64,000 bases of DNA from Girardinichthys multiradiatus. Its lineage: Eukaryota; Chordata; Actinopteri; Cyprinodontiformes; Goodeidae. The translations under genes were made by a program, and so were the position numbers. Where the stretch lies: positions 8,377,814 to 8,441,813 of the forward strand of contig NC_061800.1 in NCBI RefSeq assembly GCF_021462225.1, read 5' to 3'. This document shows positions 10,830 through 22,511 of the stretch, in pieces; position 1 is the stretch's first letter, and the number at the start of each line of letters is the position of its first letter. The notes below the pieces were generated by a model that saw only the letters and a list, made by a program, of their open reading frames with translations, had not been told where the DNA came from and ran no database searches.

Positions 10830-13027
10830 CAGGCATGGGCAAACTATGGCCCGCGGGCCATATATGGCCCGTTTTGGATTTTCAATCCGGCCCACCAAAC
10901 TTGTCTAAATTATATTATTAAACCTAATTTATTTTGCACTTTCACTGCAATGCCTGCATTTCCCCAATAGATGGCACACTCCACACACATTGACCTTTGT
11001 TGCGTGTATAAACTCTCTTCTTCACACACTTTCCCGATTGAACTCTTCTATAAAAATGGGCGGACCAAATAAAAGAAAAGTGGACAGTGGGTGCCGAGTG
11101 TTTAATAAGGAGTGGAAAACAAAATACTTTTTCACTGAAGTCCAATCAACGGCTGCATGTCTGATTTGCCAAGAAACGGTTGCAGTTTTCAAAGAATACA
11201 ATATCAGCCGTCACTTTGCTATGAAGCATGCCACCTATGCTAGCAAGCAGTCAAGGCAAGAACGGGTGGCTACTGCTCAGAGGTTGACTGCTAATTTACA
11301 GACTCAGCAAAATCTTTTTTAACGACAAGCTGCGACACAGGAGTCAAGTACCAAGGCAAGTTTTTGGCTGGCATTCAAATCAACAAAGGCTAGAAGGGCT
11401 TTCTCCAAAGCCGCATATTTGAAAGAATACATGGTAAAGACAGCAGGTCTCTTATGTCCAGAGAGCAAAGAAAAGTTTGAAAAAATGAGTTTATCATGCA
11501 GGACAGTGACCCGCCGTGTGAAGCTGATTGATGAAGATATAGCCAGCAAATTAAACAAAAATGGGGAGTTCTTTCAGTTATATTCACTGGCACTGAGTGA
11601 AAGGGACAACATAAAGGACACTACTCAGCTCCTTATTTTTGAGATAATGGAAGAGTTTTTGACCATGGAGTCCCTGACAGGACAAACATGGAGAGAGGAC
11701 TTATATTACCTGTGGTCAGTGGTCAATGAAAGAATGACGCAACCTTGAAGTAAACTTGTCAATGTTACCACGGATGGATTTTCAAATTTTACTGGAAAAA
11801 ATGTCGGAAAGAATCCAGGATAAAGTAAAAGAGGAAAACCCTGAGCAGGATGTTATTTTCCTTCACTGCATCATCCATCAGGAATCACTGTGTAAATCTG
11901 TATTGCAGCTTAGTCATGTCACTAATCCAGTCATAAAACTTGTTAACTTCATACAAGCAAGGGGACTTCAGCATCATCAGTTTGTTACGCTCCTGGAGGA
12001 AACCAATACTGATCACCAGGACTTGCTTTACCATTCTCGTGTCCGCTGGTTAAGTTTGGGCAAAGTGTTTCAACGTGTGTGAGAGCAAAAAGAGGAAATT
12101 AGTATATTTTTGGAGTTAAAGGGGAAATCCTGAGCTGAAGGACAAGAACTGGCTTTGAGACATTGCGTTTGCTGTGGACATATTTTCACACATGAATGAG
12201 CTGAACTTGAAGCTACAGGGGAAAAATAAGGTTGTGCACAACATGTACACATTTGTACACAAATGTAAGAGCCTTCAAATCCTAACTGATCTTATTCTCC
12301 GGACAAATTTCAAACAAATCTTTTGCTTATTTCCCCAGATTAGCCATGCAGGAAGAGGCCACCCAAAACGTGAAGAAATACAGCAAATCACTTAACGACC
12401 TACATGGAGAATTCTGCTGTTGGTTCTCTGATTTGGAAAAAATTCAGCTGGTATCCTGTCCCTTTTCACAAGATCCTGAAACAGGAGCTGCAGTCTAACT
12501 CTGTCTTAAAGGAGAAGTTCAACTTTCTTAAACTGAATGACTTTAATGCTTCACAAAACCACGTTTCCAGAGTTGCGGAGGATGGCAAAAAAGATGCTAG
12601 TGGTGATTGGCTTGACCTACGTGTGTGAGCAGACGTTCAGCATCATAAACATCAACAAAGCATGTCACAGATCCAAGTTAACGGACCAACAGCTCAGGTA
12701 TATCCTGAGAATTGTCACAACAAAGCTAACACCAGACTTCAATGCACTGGCAAAAAAGGGAGACCAACAACACTGTTCCCACTGAAACTGAACATGATTT
12801 TCTCTACTGTGTTGTGAAAAAATGCATTTGGAAAATAATTTGAACAATAAGCATTGCATATCTATGATTTACTGTCTATTAAAGGCCAAAACCTTTTATG
12901 TTATGGATTTAAATGTTATTCATAATAGTTCACATAAATACTGCTTCGATCTGCTCCTGGCCCGGCCCCTCCGTCAAATTTTAAAACCCATTGTGGCCCA
13001 CGAGACAAAAAGGTTTGCCCACCTCTG
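10830..13027 (+). mobile_element. hAT-superfamily transposon (Charlie-like), 2.2 kb, inactive
   Basis: The ends CAGGCATGGGCAAAC (10830) and the inverted GTTTGCCCACCTCTG (to 13027) are hAT-type terminal repeats with the CAG...CTG pattern, flanked by an 8-bp near-perfect duplication. GGCCCGCGGGCC just inside the left end is common in Charlie-like elements. It lies inside a LINE RT relic, so it is the later insertion. Its single transposase gene is broken in several places. Size and termini suggest an otherwise full-length copy. Confidence 0.9.
11056..12785 (+). pseudogene. hAT transposase pseudogene with BED zinc finger (GTF2IRD2/Charlie-like)
   Basis: The start is ATG at 11056 (MGGPNKRKVDSGCRVFNKEW). 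Residues about 35-60 form a BED-type finger, CLICQE ... HFAMKHA, for DNA binding. The first frame stops at 11322. The protein continues in other frames at 11340-11748, 11756-12082, 12174-12395 and 12537-12785. The last frame contains TYVCEQTFSI and LTDQQLRYILRI, the conserved hAT C-terminal dimerisation region, ending KKGDQQHCSH. At least four frame disruptions are needed to join these pieces, so no full transposase is made. The same family gave rise to the GTF2IRD2 C-terminus in mammals; that is family knowledge, not shown here. Confidence 0.85.
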
Positions 13028-13293
13028 GTCCAACCCATACCATGCTTACAGAGTTTTAATGAAAAATATTTATCATTTAGGGAAAACATGATTCAATTAT
13101 TGTATTATTACTAGTGAATCAAATGTTGCCTGGTCATTCCCTTCCTCCACTGAATAAAGGCAGTCAGGTTTCTCTAACAGGACAGTTCATACTTTGAATA
13201 TACCACCAGAATTGAGTTATGTTACATCCTACAGGTAGCTCTATAAATCCATGAAATCCATGGTTACTAACTATTCAAACTTGGGATCATATG
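13028..13293 (+). pseudogene. LINE reverse-transcriptase relic, 3' piece
   Basis: After the right target duplication (13028-13035) the text resumes in the sense expected of the same LINE: NPYHAYRVLMKNIY, then ESNVAWSFPSS and NIPPELSY, typical of the extreme C-terminus of CR1/Jockey-like ORF2 proteins. Stops interrupt it. It ends where the Tc1/mariner element begins at 13296. Confidence 0.6.
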
Positions 13294-13295
13294 TA

Positions 13296-14565
13296 CAGGG
13301 ATTGGACAATGAAACTGAAACACCTGTCATTTTAGTGTGGGAGGTTTCATGGCTAAATTGGATCAGCCTGGTAGCCAGTCTTCATTGATTGCACATTGCA
13401 CCAGTAAGAGCAGAGTGTGAAGGTTCAATTAGCAGGGTAAGAGCACAGTTTTGCTCAAAATATTGAAATGCACACAACATTATGGGTGACATACCAGAGT
13501 TCAAAAGAGGTCAAATTGTTGGTGCACGTCTTGCTGGCGCATCTGTGACCAAGACAGCAAGTCTTTGTGATGTATCAAGAGCCACGGTATCCAGGGTAAT
13601 GTCAGCATACCACCAAGAAGGACGAACCACATCCAACAGGATTAACTGTGGACGCAAGAAGAAGCTGTCTGAAAGGGATGTTCGGGTGCTAACCCGGATT
13701 GTATCCAAAAAACATAAAATCACGGCTGCCCAAATCACGGCACAATTAAATGTGCACCTCAACTCTCCTGTTTCCACCAGAACTGTCCGTCGGGAGCTCC
13801 ACAGGGTCTATATACACGGCTGGGCTGCTATAGTCAAACCTTTGGTCACTCATGCCAATGCCAAACGTTGGTTTCAATGGTGCAAGGAGCGCAAATCTTG
13901 GGCTGTGGACAATGTGAAACATGTATTGTTCTCTGATGAGTCCACCTTTACTGTTTTCCCCACATCCGGGAGAGTTACGGTGTGGAGAAGCCCCAAAGAA
14001 GCGTACCACCCAGACTGTTGCATGCCCAGAGTGAAGCATGGGGGTGGATCAGTGATGGTTTGGGCTACCATATCATGGCATTCCCTTGGCCCAATACTTG
14101 TGCTAGATGGGCGCGTCACTGCCAAGGACTACCGAACCATTCTTGAGGACCATGTGCATCCAATGGTTCAAACATTGTATCCTGAAGGCGGTGCCGTGTA
14201 TCAGGATGACAATGCACCAATACACACAGCAAGACTGGTGAAAGATTGGTTTGATGAACATGAAAGTGAAGTTGAACATCTTCCATGGCCTGCACAATCA
14301 CCAGATCTAAATATTATTGAGCCACTTTGGGGTGTTTTGGAGGAGCGAGTCAAGAAACGTTTTCCTCCACCAGTATCACGTAGTGACCTGGCCCCTAACC
14401 TGCAAGAAGAATGGCTTAAAATCCCTCTGACCACTGTGCAGGACTTGTATATATCATTCCCAAGACGAACTGACGCTGTATTGGCCACAAAAGGAGGCCC
14501 TACACCATACTAATAAATTATTGTGGTCTAAAACCAGGTGTTTCAGTTACTTTGTCCAACCCCTG
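13296..14565 (+). mobile_element. Tc1/mariner DD36E transposon (Incomer-like), 1270 bp, apparently intact
   Basis: The terminal inverted repeats are 31 bp (13296-13326 and 14535-14565) and match at 28 of 31 positions, flanked by TA at 13294-13295 and 14566-14567. They frame one uninterrupted transposase frame. Length near 1.2 kb, short terminal repeats of about 32 bp, a transposase near 340 aa and 36-residue spacing between the second D and the E agree with the DD36E/Incomer family described in animals. The other Tc1 copies in this window have long terminal repeats and DD34E spacing. Confidence 0.9.
13482..14513 (+). CDS. Tc1/mariner transposase, DD36E, 343 aa
   Basis: The enzyme would cut and paste the element at TA sites. 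Residues 1-110 form the paired-like DNA-binding region: FKRGQIVGARLAGASVTKTA, then VSRATVSRVMSAY, then a basic GRKKKLSERD linker. The DDE domain follows: first D in VLFSDEST (about residue 151), second D in YQDDNAPIHTA (about residue 243), and E in SPDLNIIEPLWG with exactly 36 residues after the second D. A GGGSVMVWATIS glycine box lies between the first and second. The start ATG is the first in frame, 156 bp inside the left terminal repeat. There is no stop or frameshift, so it could encode a functional protein. Expression is not shown. Confidence 0.92.
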   Translation: MGDIPEFKRGQIVGARLAGASVTKTASLCDVSRATVSRVMSAYHQEGRTTSNRINCGRKKKLSERDVRVLTRIVSKKHKITAAQITAQLNVHLNSPVSTRTVRRELHRVYIHGWAAIVKPLVTHANAKRWFQWCKERKSWAVDNVKHVLFSDESTFTVFPTSGRVTVWRSPKEAYHPDCCMPRVKHGGGSVMVWATISWHSLGPILVLDGRVTAKDYRTILEDHVHPMVQTLYPEGGAVYQDDNAPIHTARLVKDWFDEHESEVEHLPWPAQSPDLNIIEPLWGVLEERVKKRFPPPVSRSDLAPNLQEEWLKIPLTTVQDLYISFPRRTDAVLATKGGPTPY

Positions 14566-15164
14566 TAGATTAGTGATAGTTGAATATTGACCATGTGTTT
14601 TTATTTGGTTAAGATTTTTCAATATTTGTAATTTAACAATCTAAAGATTGAATATTTTAATCGGGTTCTATACCATCAACTTGTAGATGAAAATTGGGTC
14701 ACCAAAGCTAGTGTTGCTTTGGTGTGTAAATTTGCCAAAACAGTGTCGGACTCTAATTTTCTCTGGTCCCCTCTCTGATCTGACCAGTGACAACGTGTTT
14801 GACACATTCTGTCATTTTACATTGATAATTGGTGAACATTTTGGGGAAAACCTAGTATGATCCGAAGAGATGGGCTCCATCCCACTTCAGATGGAGCAGC
14901 TCTTCTTTCTAGGAATTTGGCTGAATTTATCAGTTCTCCAAAATTCTGACAACCCAGGGTTCAGACCAGGAAGCAGGGTTGTAGTTTAACACTCCTTTCT
15001 TCAGCTTCTGTACTGTTACTTACCCATTACCCTATTAAGACAGTGTCTTGCCCACAGCCAAAATTGAATAAATCAAAAAAACAAGCTAATAGGAGGAATC
15101 CATGAATATCTCATAAAAATAAATAAAAGTCAGACAGAAAAATAAAACAATTAGATGTGCCTTA

Positions 15165-15705
15165 TTGAACAAAATATCTCTCTCTTCAAAGACTTTGTTA
15201 GTTAATGACTTTATTTGTGGCAATCAGGTTGATTTATTTTGTCTCACAGAAACCTGCCTGCAGCAAGAGGATTATGTTACAATAAATGAGTTAACTTCTT
15301 CTAATTATTTACATTTTCACAAACATCGAAATACTGGGCGAGGAGGAGGAGTAGCAACAATCTTTCCGTCCCATTTGTCGATTAGTACCTGACCAATTAA
15401 TAGCTAAAACTATTTTGAATATTTAATCCTTAGTTTTCCTCATTCAAATTGCAAAGCACTAAAACCACTTCGGTTTGTTGTTTTGTGCCGTCCACCAGAC
15501 CCTTTTAGATCAGTTCTCAGACTTCTTATCTGATTTTGTGTTAAATACAGATAATGTTATTATAGTGGGGGATTTTAACATTCATGTTGACACTGAAAGT
15601 GATAGCCTAAATAAAGCCTTTAATGCTATCTTACACTCAATTGGCTTTGCTCAAAACATTAGCCTACCCACCTTTATCTTCATTCTCTGGACCTTGTCCT
15701 GACAT
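15165..15705 (+). pseudogene. L2 endonuclease domain relic
   Basis: Two frames carry the apurinic-type endonuclease that nicks target DNA for target-primed reverse transcription. The first, from 15165, has [14 protein letters not shown] (the ET catalytic motif) and RGGGVATIF. The second, from 15475, has VIIVGDFNIHVD (the GDFN motif). A stop at 15390 and a frame change separate them. The usual catalytic histidine motif (SDH) appears as CPTIF-like text around 15755 in a third frame. Non-functional. Confidence 0.8.
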
Positions 15706-16519
15706 ATGGTATTGAGTAAAGTAATAACAATATTTTCTCATAAACCTGTCCTGTCCGACCATTTTTTAGTAACCTTTGAGTTTAATTTTACTGAGTTTTC
15801 CACTCCTGAAAGACATTTTCATTATACAAGATCATTATCAGACATTGCTGTAAGAACCTTTAAAGAATTTGCTGCATTTTAAATTTCCCCGTAATCACTG
15901 AAAACACAGATGATGGCAATAAATGTGTTTCTTCCCATTCACAAATTGATTCTTTTATTGATAGTGTTAGACAAAGAAGATAATTATTCATAGGAGGCAG
16001 GCTCCTTGGTTTGATTCAGAGCTGCGTACTTTAAAGCACAATGTTAGAAAATTGGAGAGAAAATGGCGCTCTACACACCTAGAGGACTCCTACTTAATCT
16101 GGAAAAATAAAGACACTTTGCCAAGCTAGAACAGCTTATTTAATCATTAATAGGTAAGAACAAGGATAATCCTAGGTTTCTCTTTAGTACGCTAAACGTA
16201 TGTTTACGTTTAGTATGCTAAATGTAAACATAGTCATAGCTCTGTTGAGTCATCCATTCCCTCAGCTCTCAGTAGTCATGACTTTATGGGATTCTTTTTA
16301 AATAAAATTGATTCTATTAAAAATAAAATCACTGGCATACCTCCGAACATGATAACCTCATCTTAGCAAGCATGACAACATTGGAATTAACTGTAGAACC
16401 TGATCTGTGTTTGGACTGTTTTGATCCTGTGGAGCTTCCTGAGTTATCAAAAATATTAGCTTCATCTAAACCTTCAACTTGTATGTTAGACCCAATCCCA
16501 ACCAAAATTATTTAAGGAA

Positions 16520-17167
16520 GTGTTCCCTCTGATTACCAGCCCCATTTTAGATATGATTAATCTATCCTTACTAAATGGATATGTACCACAAGCTTTTAAG
16601 GTAGCTGTAATTAAACCTTTACTTAAGAAGCCTTCGCTTTATCAAGATGATTTAATAAATTACAGACCTATATCCAATCTTCCGATCTTATCTAAAATTC
16701 TTGAGAATATAGTTGCTAATCAAATGTGTAAGCATTTATGCAGCAATGACCTGTTTCAAGAGTTTCAGTCAGGTTTCAGAGCTCATCATAGCACTGAAAC
16801 AGCTCTGCTGAAAGTCACTAATGATATTCTTATGGCCTCAGAAAATGGACTTGTGTCTGTACTGGTTCTGTTAGATCTCAGTGCTGCATTTGATACAGTC
16901 AATCACAATATTGTCTTAGAAAGGCTGGAATATTCTGTAGGGATCAAGGGAACAGTGCTAGGCTGGTTTAAATCTTATTTGTCTGACAGATTCCAGTCTG
17001 TTCATGTAAATGATAAATCATCTTTAAACTCCAGGGTTAATTGTGGAGTACCACAGGGTTCAGTACTTGGGCCAATTCTCTTTACTATATATATGCTTCC
17101 AATAGGTACAATTATCAGGAAGCATGGGATACATTTTCGATGTTATTTTGATTATATTTATCTATAA
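16520..17167 (+). pseudogene. L2 reverse-transcriptase domain relic (215-codon frame)
   Basis: The frame carries conserved blocks in order: NYRPISNLPILSKILE (block 1), FRAHHSTETALLKV (block 2), LLDLSAAFDTVNH (block 3, with the first catalytic aspartates) and GVPQGSVLGPILFTIYM (block 4). The next block should be YADD, but here the text reads CYFDYIYL and stops at 17167, so the second catalytic aspartate pair is lost. The true protein starts upstream; the ATG at 16520 is internal. Confidence 0.85.
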
Positions 17168-17459
17168 ATCCTGATGAGCCCAACCAGTTAGATAGACTAC
17201 AGGCATGTCTTGAAGACATAAAAAGATAACTATTAAAGATATTAATGTTAGATAACTATTAAATTTCGACTTCTACATTCAGACAAGTCGTCTTTGGATC
17301 GGAATCTTTGAAAAAGAAACTGCTTCATCAATCAATTAATGTGGCAGCATTAAATTGACCTCTGGTAATAAAGTAAAAAAAAAAACCTTGGTGTTATTTT
17401 TGACCAGGACATCCCATATAAAAAAGGTTTCTAGGATTTCCTTCTTTCACCTCCAGAAC

Positions 17460-17970
17460 ATTGCCAAAATTAGAAATATCCTATCCAGGAGTGATGCTGA
17501 ATAACTAGTCCATGCAATTGTTACTTCAAGGCTGGACTATTGTAATTCCTTACTATCAGGATGTCCACAAAATGCAGTTAAAAGCCTTCAGCTGATTCAA
17601 AATGCTGCAGCAAGAGTTCTGATGAAAATTAAAAAGAGAGATCATATTTCTCCTACTTTAGCTTCCTTTCATTGGCTGCCTGTTAAATCCAGAATATAAT
17701 TTAAAATTATCCTCCTCACATATAAAGCCCTTAACAATCAAGCTCCATCATACATCAGATATCTGATTGTTCCATATGTTCCTAACAGAGCACTTCGTTC
17801 TCAGACTGCAGGTTTACTGGTGGTTCCTAGAGTCTCTAGAAATAAAATGGGAGGCAGATCTGTTAGTTATCAGGCTCCTCTCCTGTGGAACCAGCTCCCG
17901 TTTTAGTCCGTGAGGCAGACACCCTGTCTACTGTTAAGGCTAGGCTTAAAAATGTCCTTTTTGATAAAGC
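17460..17970 (+). pseudogene. L2 ORF2 C-terminal domain relic
   Basis: Pieces in the plus strand read [42 protein letters not shown] and SQTAGLLVVPRVSRNKMGGR. These are the standard L2 segment after the polymerase domain. A stop follows WLPVKSRI and the end is frayed. No independent function is expected. Confidence 0.8.
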
Positions 17971-18912
17971 TTATAGTTAGAGTGGCTTAGGTTATCCTGA
18001 GCTATCTCTGTAGTTATGCTGCTATAGGCTTAGGCTGCTGGAGGACATAAGGACCACTTTCAGTCTCTCTGCTACATTCTCATACTTCTCTCCAATTTTG
18101 TGCTATTTTTTCTGTTAATTTAGCTTTTAACTTTATGTTCTCTCTCTGTTTTTTTCTCTTTCTAGAAGCTACACCTGGCCTGGTCCTGTGTTTAGCTGTG
18201 GCACCTTCCTGGAGGGGGATATTGGCCAAGCTGCTGCTGCCAACAACTTGCTCACCTTATACAGATGATACACTTGGCCCTGTCTTTCAGTGTTTAACCC
18301 GTTCTCTCCTAGACATAGCTACTGGCTGAGCTTCTACTGTGATTAACTATGTGCACTCTTTCATAAACTAAACCTGAAAACTGGCTCAGGTTTCATCTGC
18401 TTAGCTCTCTTTCTCTTCTAGATGAAGCCTCTAAAGAAGCTATAATCATTAATGTTTCACTTTTCTTTCCCATAGAAAGGACTCCTGGATCAGTGGTTCT
18501 TTGTTCTTTTTGTATCTCTGCTCTGTTCTCTCTAACCCGCAGTCGGTCGTGGCAGATGGCCGCTCACACTGAACCTGGTTCTGCTGGAGGTTTCTTCCTG
18601 TTAGAAGGGAGTTTTCCTCTCCACTCTCGCTACATGCATGCTCAGGATGAGGGATTGCTGCAAAGTCAACGCCAGTGACTGTCCACTGAGTGACTGCTAC
18701 AAGTCACTGACTCGATGCAATTTGCTGGGTTTCCTGAGATAGAAAAACTTTTTATCCAATTTGAATAATAAACTGAATCTGACTGAACTGTTTGATAGTT
18801 AGGATTAATTGGAATGTATGTACCTGACTTGAAATCTGTATGATTAGATTGAATTGACTTTGTAAAATGCCTTGAGATGACGTGTTGTGAATTGGCGCTA
18901 TATAAATAAAAG

Positions 18913-20105
18913 TCTAAGACAGATTTGCCTACAGGTTAGGTTGCTTTCTTCATCTGCTTACCTGTTTTTTTAAATAACAAACCCTGACTCTTATCAGCAC
19001 CTTTCACAAGTGCAGCAGCTGCATGTGCGCTCATTATTTGATGTGTTACAGTTGAGTGTTGTAAGCAGTTCTTTGGAAGGCAGATAAATCCGAGGCGTCA
19101 GCATTACTTCATGCATAACTACAACGCTATGCTAAAACAAGCGCAGTTTTTGCAGTGCAGGTCATGGTAATAGTGTGGGGTTATAATTTTCTGCTGGTGG
19201 CCCTCGAGACTGATAAGATGTGGCAGCGGAGTGAATGTGCTGAGTGCAGTTGTTGACCTTTTTGACAATGTAAGACATAGAGGAATCCCTCATGTCATCT
19301 ACTGTAACTCAGACAACATGGTTCATAAAAAAGTGAATAGAGCTAAAGCTGAATCCTGACTATTTATAAGATGAGGCCAACCATGTGGTGAATGCAGCTC
19401 TTAACTGATGATGTGTTGCACGAATGACACCTATCTAAATCTACACATGTATACGTGTATAGTTTGCTGCAAATTAATTTAGCTAGGAAAGTAAGAATCA
19501 AACATGCCAACGTTTTTCTCAGTAAATATATTTCTAAGGAGCCTAAAATCAAAACACATAGGCCGAAAATATGAAGTTTTATGTAATAAAATGTATTGAC
19601 ACGTTGGAATAAGAGGTGAACACAAGAAGAAACAGCTGTGCAAATACATAGAAAACATAGAAAATAACTCATAAGTCAGCATTCAGAAAGGAATCCTGCA
19701 CTCTATCAGTGCTAAATATTATTGACTGGTTTTGTTCTGATTGATGGCCTATCAAAATGTTTCTCATTACCAAGATCTCACACAAAAGGCATGTTATGAT
19801 AGGTAAAATCAAATAGATTTCTCAAGACCTTTGCCGATTTTATTGCAAAACATACTGATGAAATTGATGACATTTTCCAAACATTTATTTAGTGTTCCAG
19901 AGAGGTCTATTGAGGCTATATAGAAGTGGAAAGAACATCACTGCACTGTAAATCAGTCATGACCAGATGGTCCTCACAACAGTTTTCTCATGTAAAGAAT
20001 AAATAATGCACTTAACTTGACCGCTGTCCACATTCACTGTGCAAAACCTTACTGCAGAAAAAAAGCATGTTTCAACTTGTTAAAGTGTTAGCCAAGCTGA
20101 TGAAA
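18913..20105. other. AT-rich sequence, nothing recognised
   Basis: Between the L2 tail and the next Tc1 relic there is no exon or repeat I can support. Minus-strand open frames at 19364-19682 are rich in hydrophobic residues but have no recognisable domain and overlap one another. Confidence 0.4.
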
Positions 20106-20109
20106 TACT

Positions 20110-20520
20110 GGACCAAAACTGAATAAAACTAAGGGACTGTTTTTTTCAACACTCAGTACTGACAGACTTTACAGGAGAAATGTTCCAAAGATTGATAAGA
20201 ATCTGCTGCCATCTACCAAAACACTGAAGATGAACTAAGAGTAGATTTGTATGCCAGGCAATGACCACAATTGCACAACCAAGGAAACTCTTCATAGTTT
20301 CAGAGAAAGAAAATAGATCTGGCCTTGTGAATGCTCCAGTCAACTACTGGACTTAAACCTAACTGAAAGTCCATATTAGGAACGGAAGACAAGAGTGCAA
20401 GGAAGAGGCCCCCAGAACTTAAGGCTGGATGGAAGCTTGCTAAAGTTGTTTCTCACAAAGGCTTTTCTACAAACCATTGCCAATTCAGTAAGTGTGTCCA
20501 ATCCTTTCCCCCCTTGAATC
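20110..20520 (+). mobile_element. Old Tc1-like transposase relic, C-terminal half
   Basis: Scattered matches in the right order: HSFRERKIDL (before the SPDLNPIE region), a damaged TTGLKPN-ESI in place of SPDLNPIEN, RKRPPELK, and KVVSHKGFST at the end. These fit the last third of a Tc1 transposase. The SPD motif itself has decayed. No terminal repeats were identified. Confidence 0.5.
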
Positions 20521-21555
20521 GGTCTATATGATTGGATGAAAGTGACTTTATATTTAAGTGTATAATATTGATAGCATTTTTAATGTGCTTTCAGACAACA
20601 CTTGTTGCTTAATAAAAAAACTGAATTCAACTGTGTCAATCTGTTTTATTACACTTAACTTTGTGGATTTATTTAAGTCTTCATACGTGTTTATTCACTG
20701 TTGATTTTTCAACTAATTAGTATTATGTGTGTATTCTTTGTTCCTGTCATTTATGAACTAAACTGCTAACTAAACTTTTTTATGCATTTACAAAACAGTG
20801 TTTCATATATTGGGTTCCTTTTAGAATCTGAGCTTTTTAGATTAGTATATTTAAGGTCCAAATGGCATTTTGTTTTTCTTCTAGACTGCATAAACTGCAG
20901 TCAAGTAGAATTGAAAAAGATTTGATCTTGTCTCTTTTTTATTCTGCTAGTAAGTGGTGTTCTTTACATCATGCTATTATGAGAAAATCTGTTTGTACAG
21001 TTCATCTTCACAATTTTAAGAACTTGTGGACAAGGACCTAGTGAAAAGAAAGTAAGCTTAGACCCACCCAGAACAAACAGGAATGCTGTATTGGATTTTT
21101 GTTATTGGTTTCAGTTATTTCTCTTTGGTGTAGATTAAGGCTGGTATGAAATAATAATATTAACACAAATATGAATGGAAATATTTTATGAGCTTCAGTT
21201 AGATTTGGGTTTGTTGATGTTGCTGTTTCACTTTAAAGAGATCTTAGAATTAGATTGTTTTAAAGTAGCATTCTGTTGAGACATTATAAGTTCATAATTG
21301 GCTTATACTGCAGAAGATTAGATTCTTAGCACAATTGTGTTGTATTTACACAGATTATTTTTTTACCCCAGTCTAAAGCTGATGGCTAATCAGAGAAAAA
21401 GCTGAGGAGAGTGGATTTAAAATCTTTATTGTTCAATGTGTTTTACATGGGATGGTCATTGTTAACGTTTTTCCTATTTTTAGACAAAGGTTACCTGAGT
21501 CAATTACAAATAGACATTTCAAATGATTTTATTTATGAAAAGAAAAAAAAGGTAT
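20521..21555. other. AT-rich sequence, nothing recognised
   Basis: No coding or repeat feature can be supported. The open frame at 21411-21719 runs into the Tc1 relic that follows and has no domain. Confidence 0.4.
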
Positions 21556-21559
21556 TTGC

Positions 21560-22215
21560 CACCGAATCCAACTGCCTGTGCCACCACCGGTGGCAACAGG
21601 CAGCTCAAGAGTTTTCACTGACTGACAATGAATCTTTTAGATCACCGGGGGAGAATCTGACCCACTTTTCTCTACAGAATTGTTTTAATTCAGCAACATT
21701 GAAGGGTTCAAGAGCATAAAAAGCCTATTTAAGGTCAAACCACTAGAATTTGACAAGGCCACTCAAAAATCTATGTTTTGACTTTTTTTTTTTGAAACAC
21801 CAAGAGGTGGACTTGCTCGCCTGCTTTGAGTCATTGCTCTGCTGCAGAACCCAAATGAGATTGAACTTAAAGTCCCAAACCAGGGGCGAGACATTCTCAC
21901 ATTGTTTCATTAATTATGACAAGTCATCTAGGTCCTGAAACAGCAAAGTAGCCCCAGATTATAGGACTACCACCAACATCTTTGAATGTCAGTGTGATGT
22001 TCTTTTCTGAAATGCTGTTAGTTTTGCACCATTTTTGTCCAGTCTCTGTTTTATTGATGAATCATGAATTCAGAGCTTACCTGAGCACAGTTAATTTATG
22101 ATCAAACAAGGAGGGGAATTACTTTTTTACACAGAGAAAGATTGAAACACTGAAGAAAACAAAAACATAAGAAACCTATATGGGAAAATACTTTTTCACG
22201 GCACTATAAGGCCCA
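21560..22215 (-). mobile_element. Tc1-like transposon relic
   Basis: In reverse orientation the text follows a common teleost Tc1 family: GAGGTGGACTTGCT, CTGCTGCAGAACCCAAATGA, AAGTAGCCCCAGATTATAGG, ATGATGTTCTTTTCTGAAATG in its diverged form, and a terminus near 22185-22205 (AAATACTTTTTCACGGCAC). Stops and deletions are many and the DDE motifs are not all present. A 14-bp-stem hairpin at 21572-21603 lies near the left edge. Confidence 0.7.
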
Positions 22216-22511
22216 AGACCAGTGGACTTTATTTTCATTAACTATAAACGTTAAATATTGAAGTTTAAGATCACAGAAATCCTCTTTGCTCTTTACCCCA
22301 CATCTGATGAGCCACTAGTTTAACACTTGAAACAACTAATCTGCATTTGTACAAAATAAAAACTGCTGCATGTAAGTTAATACTTGCTTCTAACTTCTCA
22401 ACAGAACCTCATATACAAAAATTCCAGTCCTTTATGGGAACTGAACTGAAAGAGACAAGAAAACAAAACTGGTCTGTCCTCATGAAAAGTACCCTTTACA
22501 TGGAATAATGA

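Larger units (their letters stand above)
14600..18912 (+). mobile_element. L2-type LINE, about 4.3 kb, decayed
   Basis: Order along the element: an ORF1-like segment with LHPTSDGAALLSRNLAEF around 14876-14935, an APE-type endonuclease (15165-15705), a reverse transcriptase (16520-17167), a C-terminal domain (about 17460-17970), a long 3' UTR and a tail GAATTGGCGCTATATAAATAAA ending about 18912. The domain order and tail match teleost L2 elements. There are multiple stops and frameshifts and a damaged polymerase box. The 5' end is not defined, since the DD36E element lies just upstream. Confidence 0.85.
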
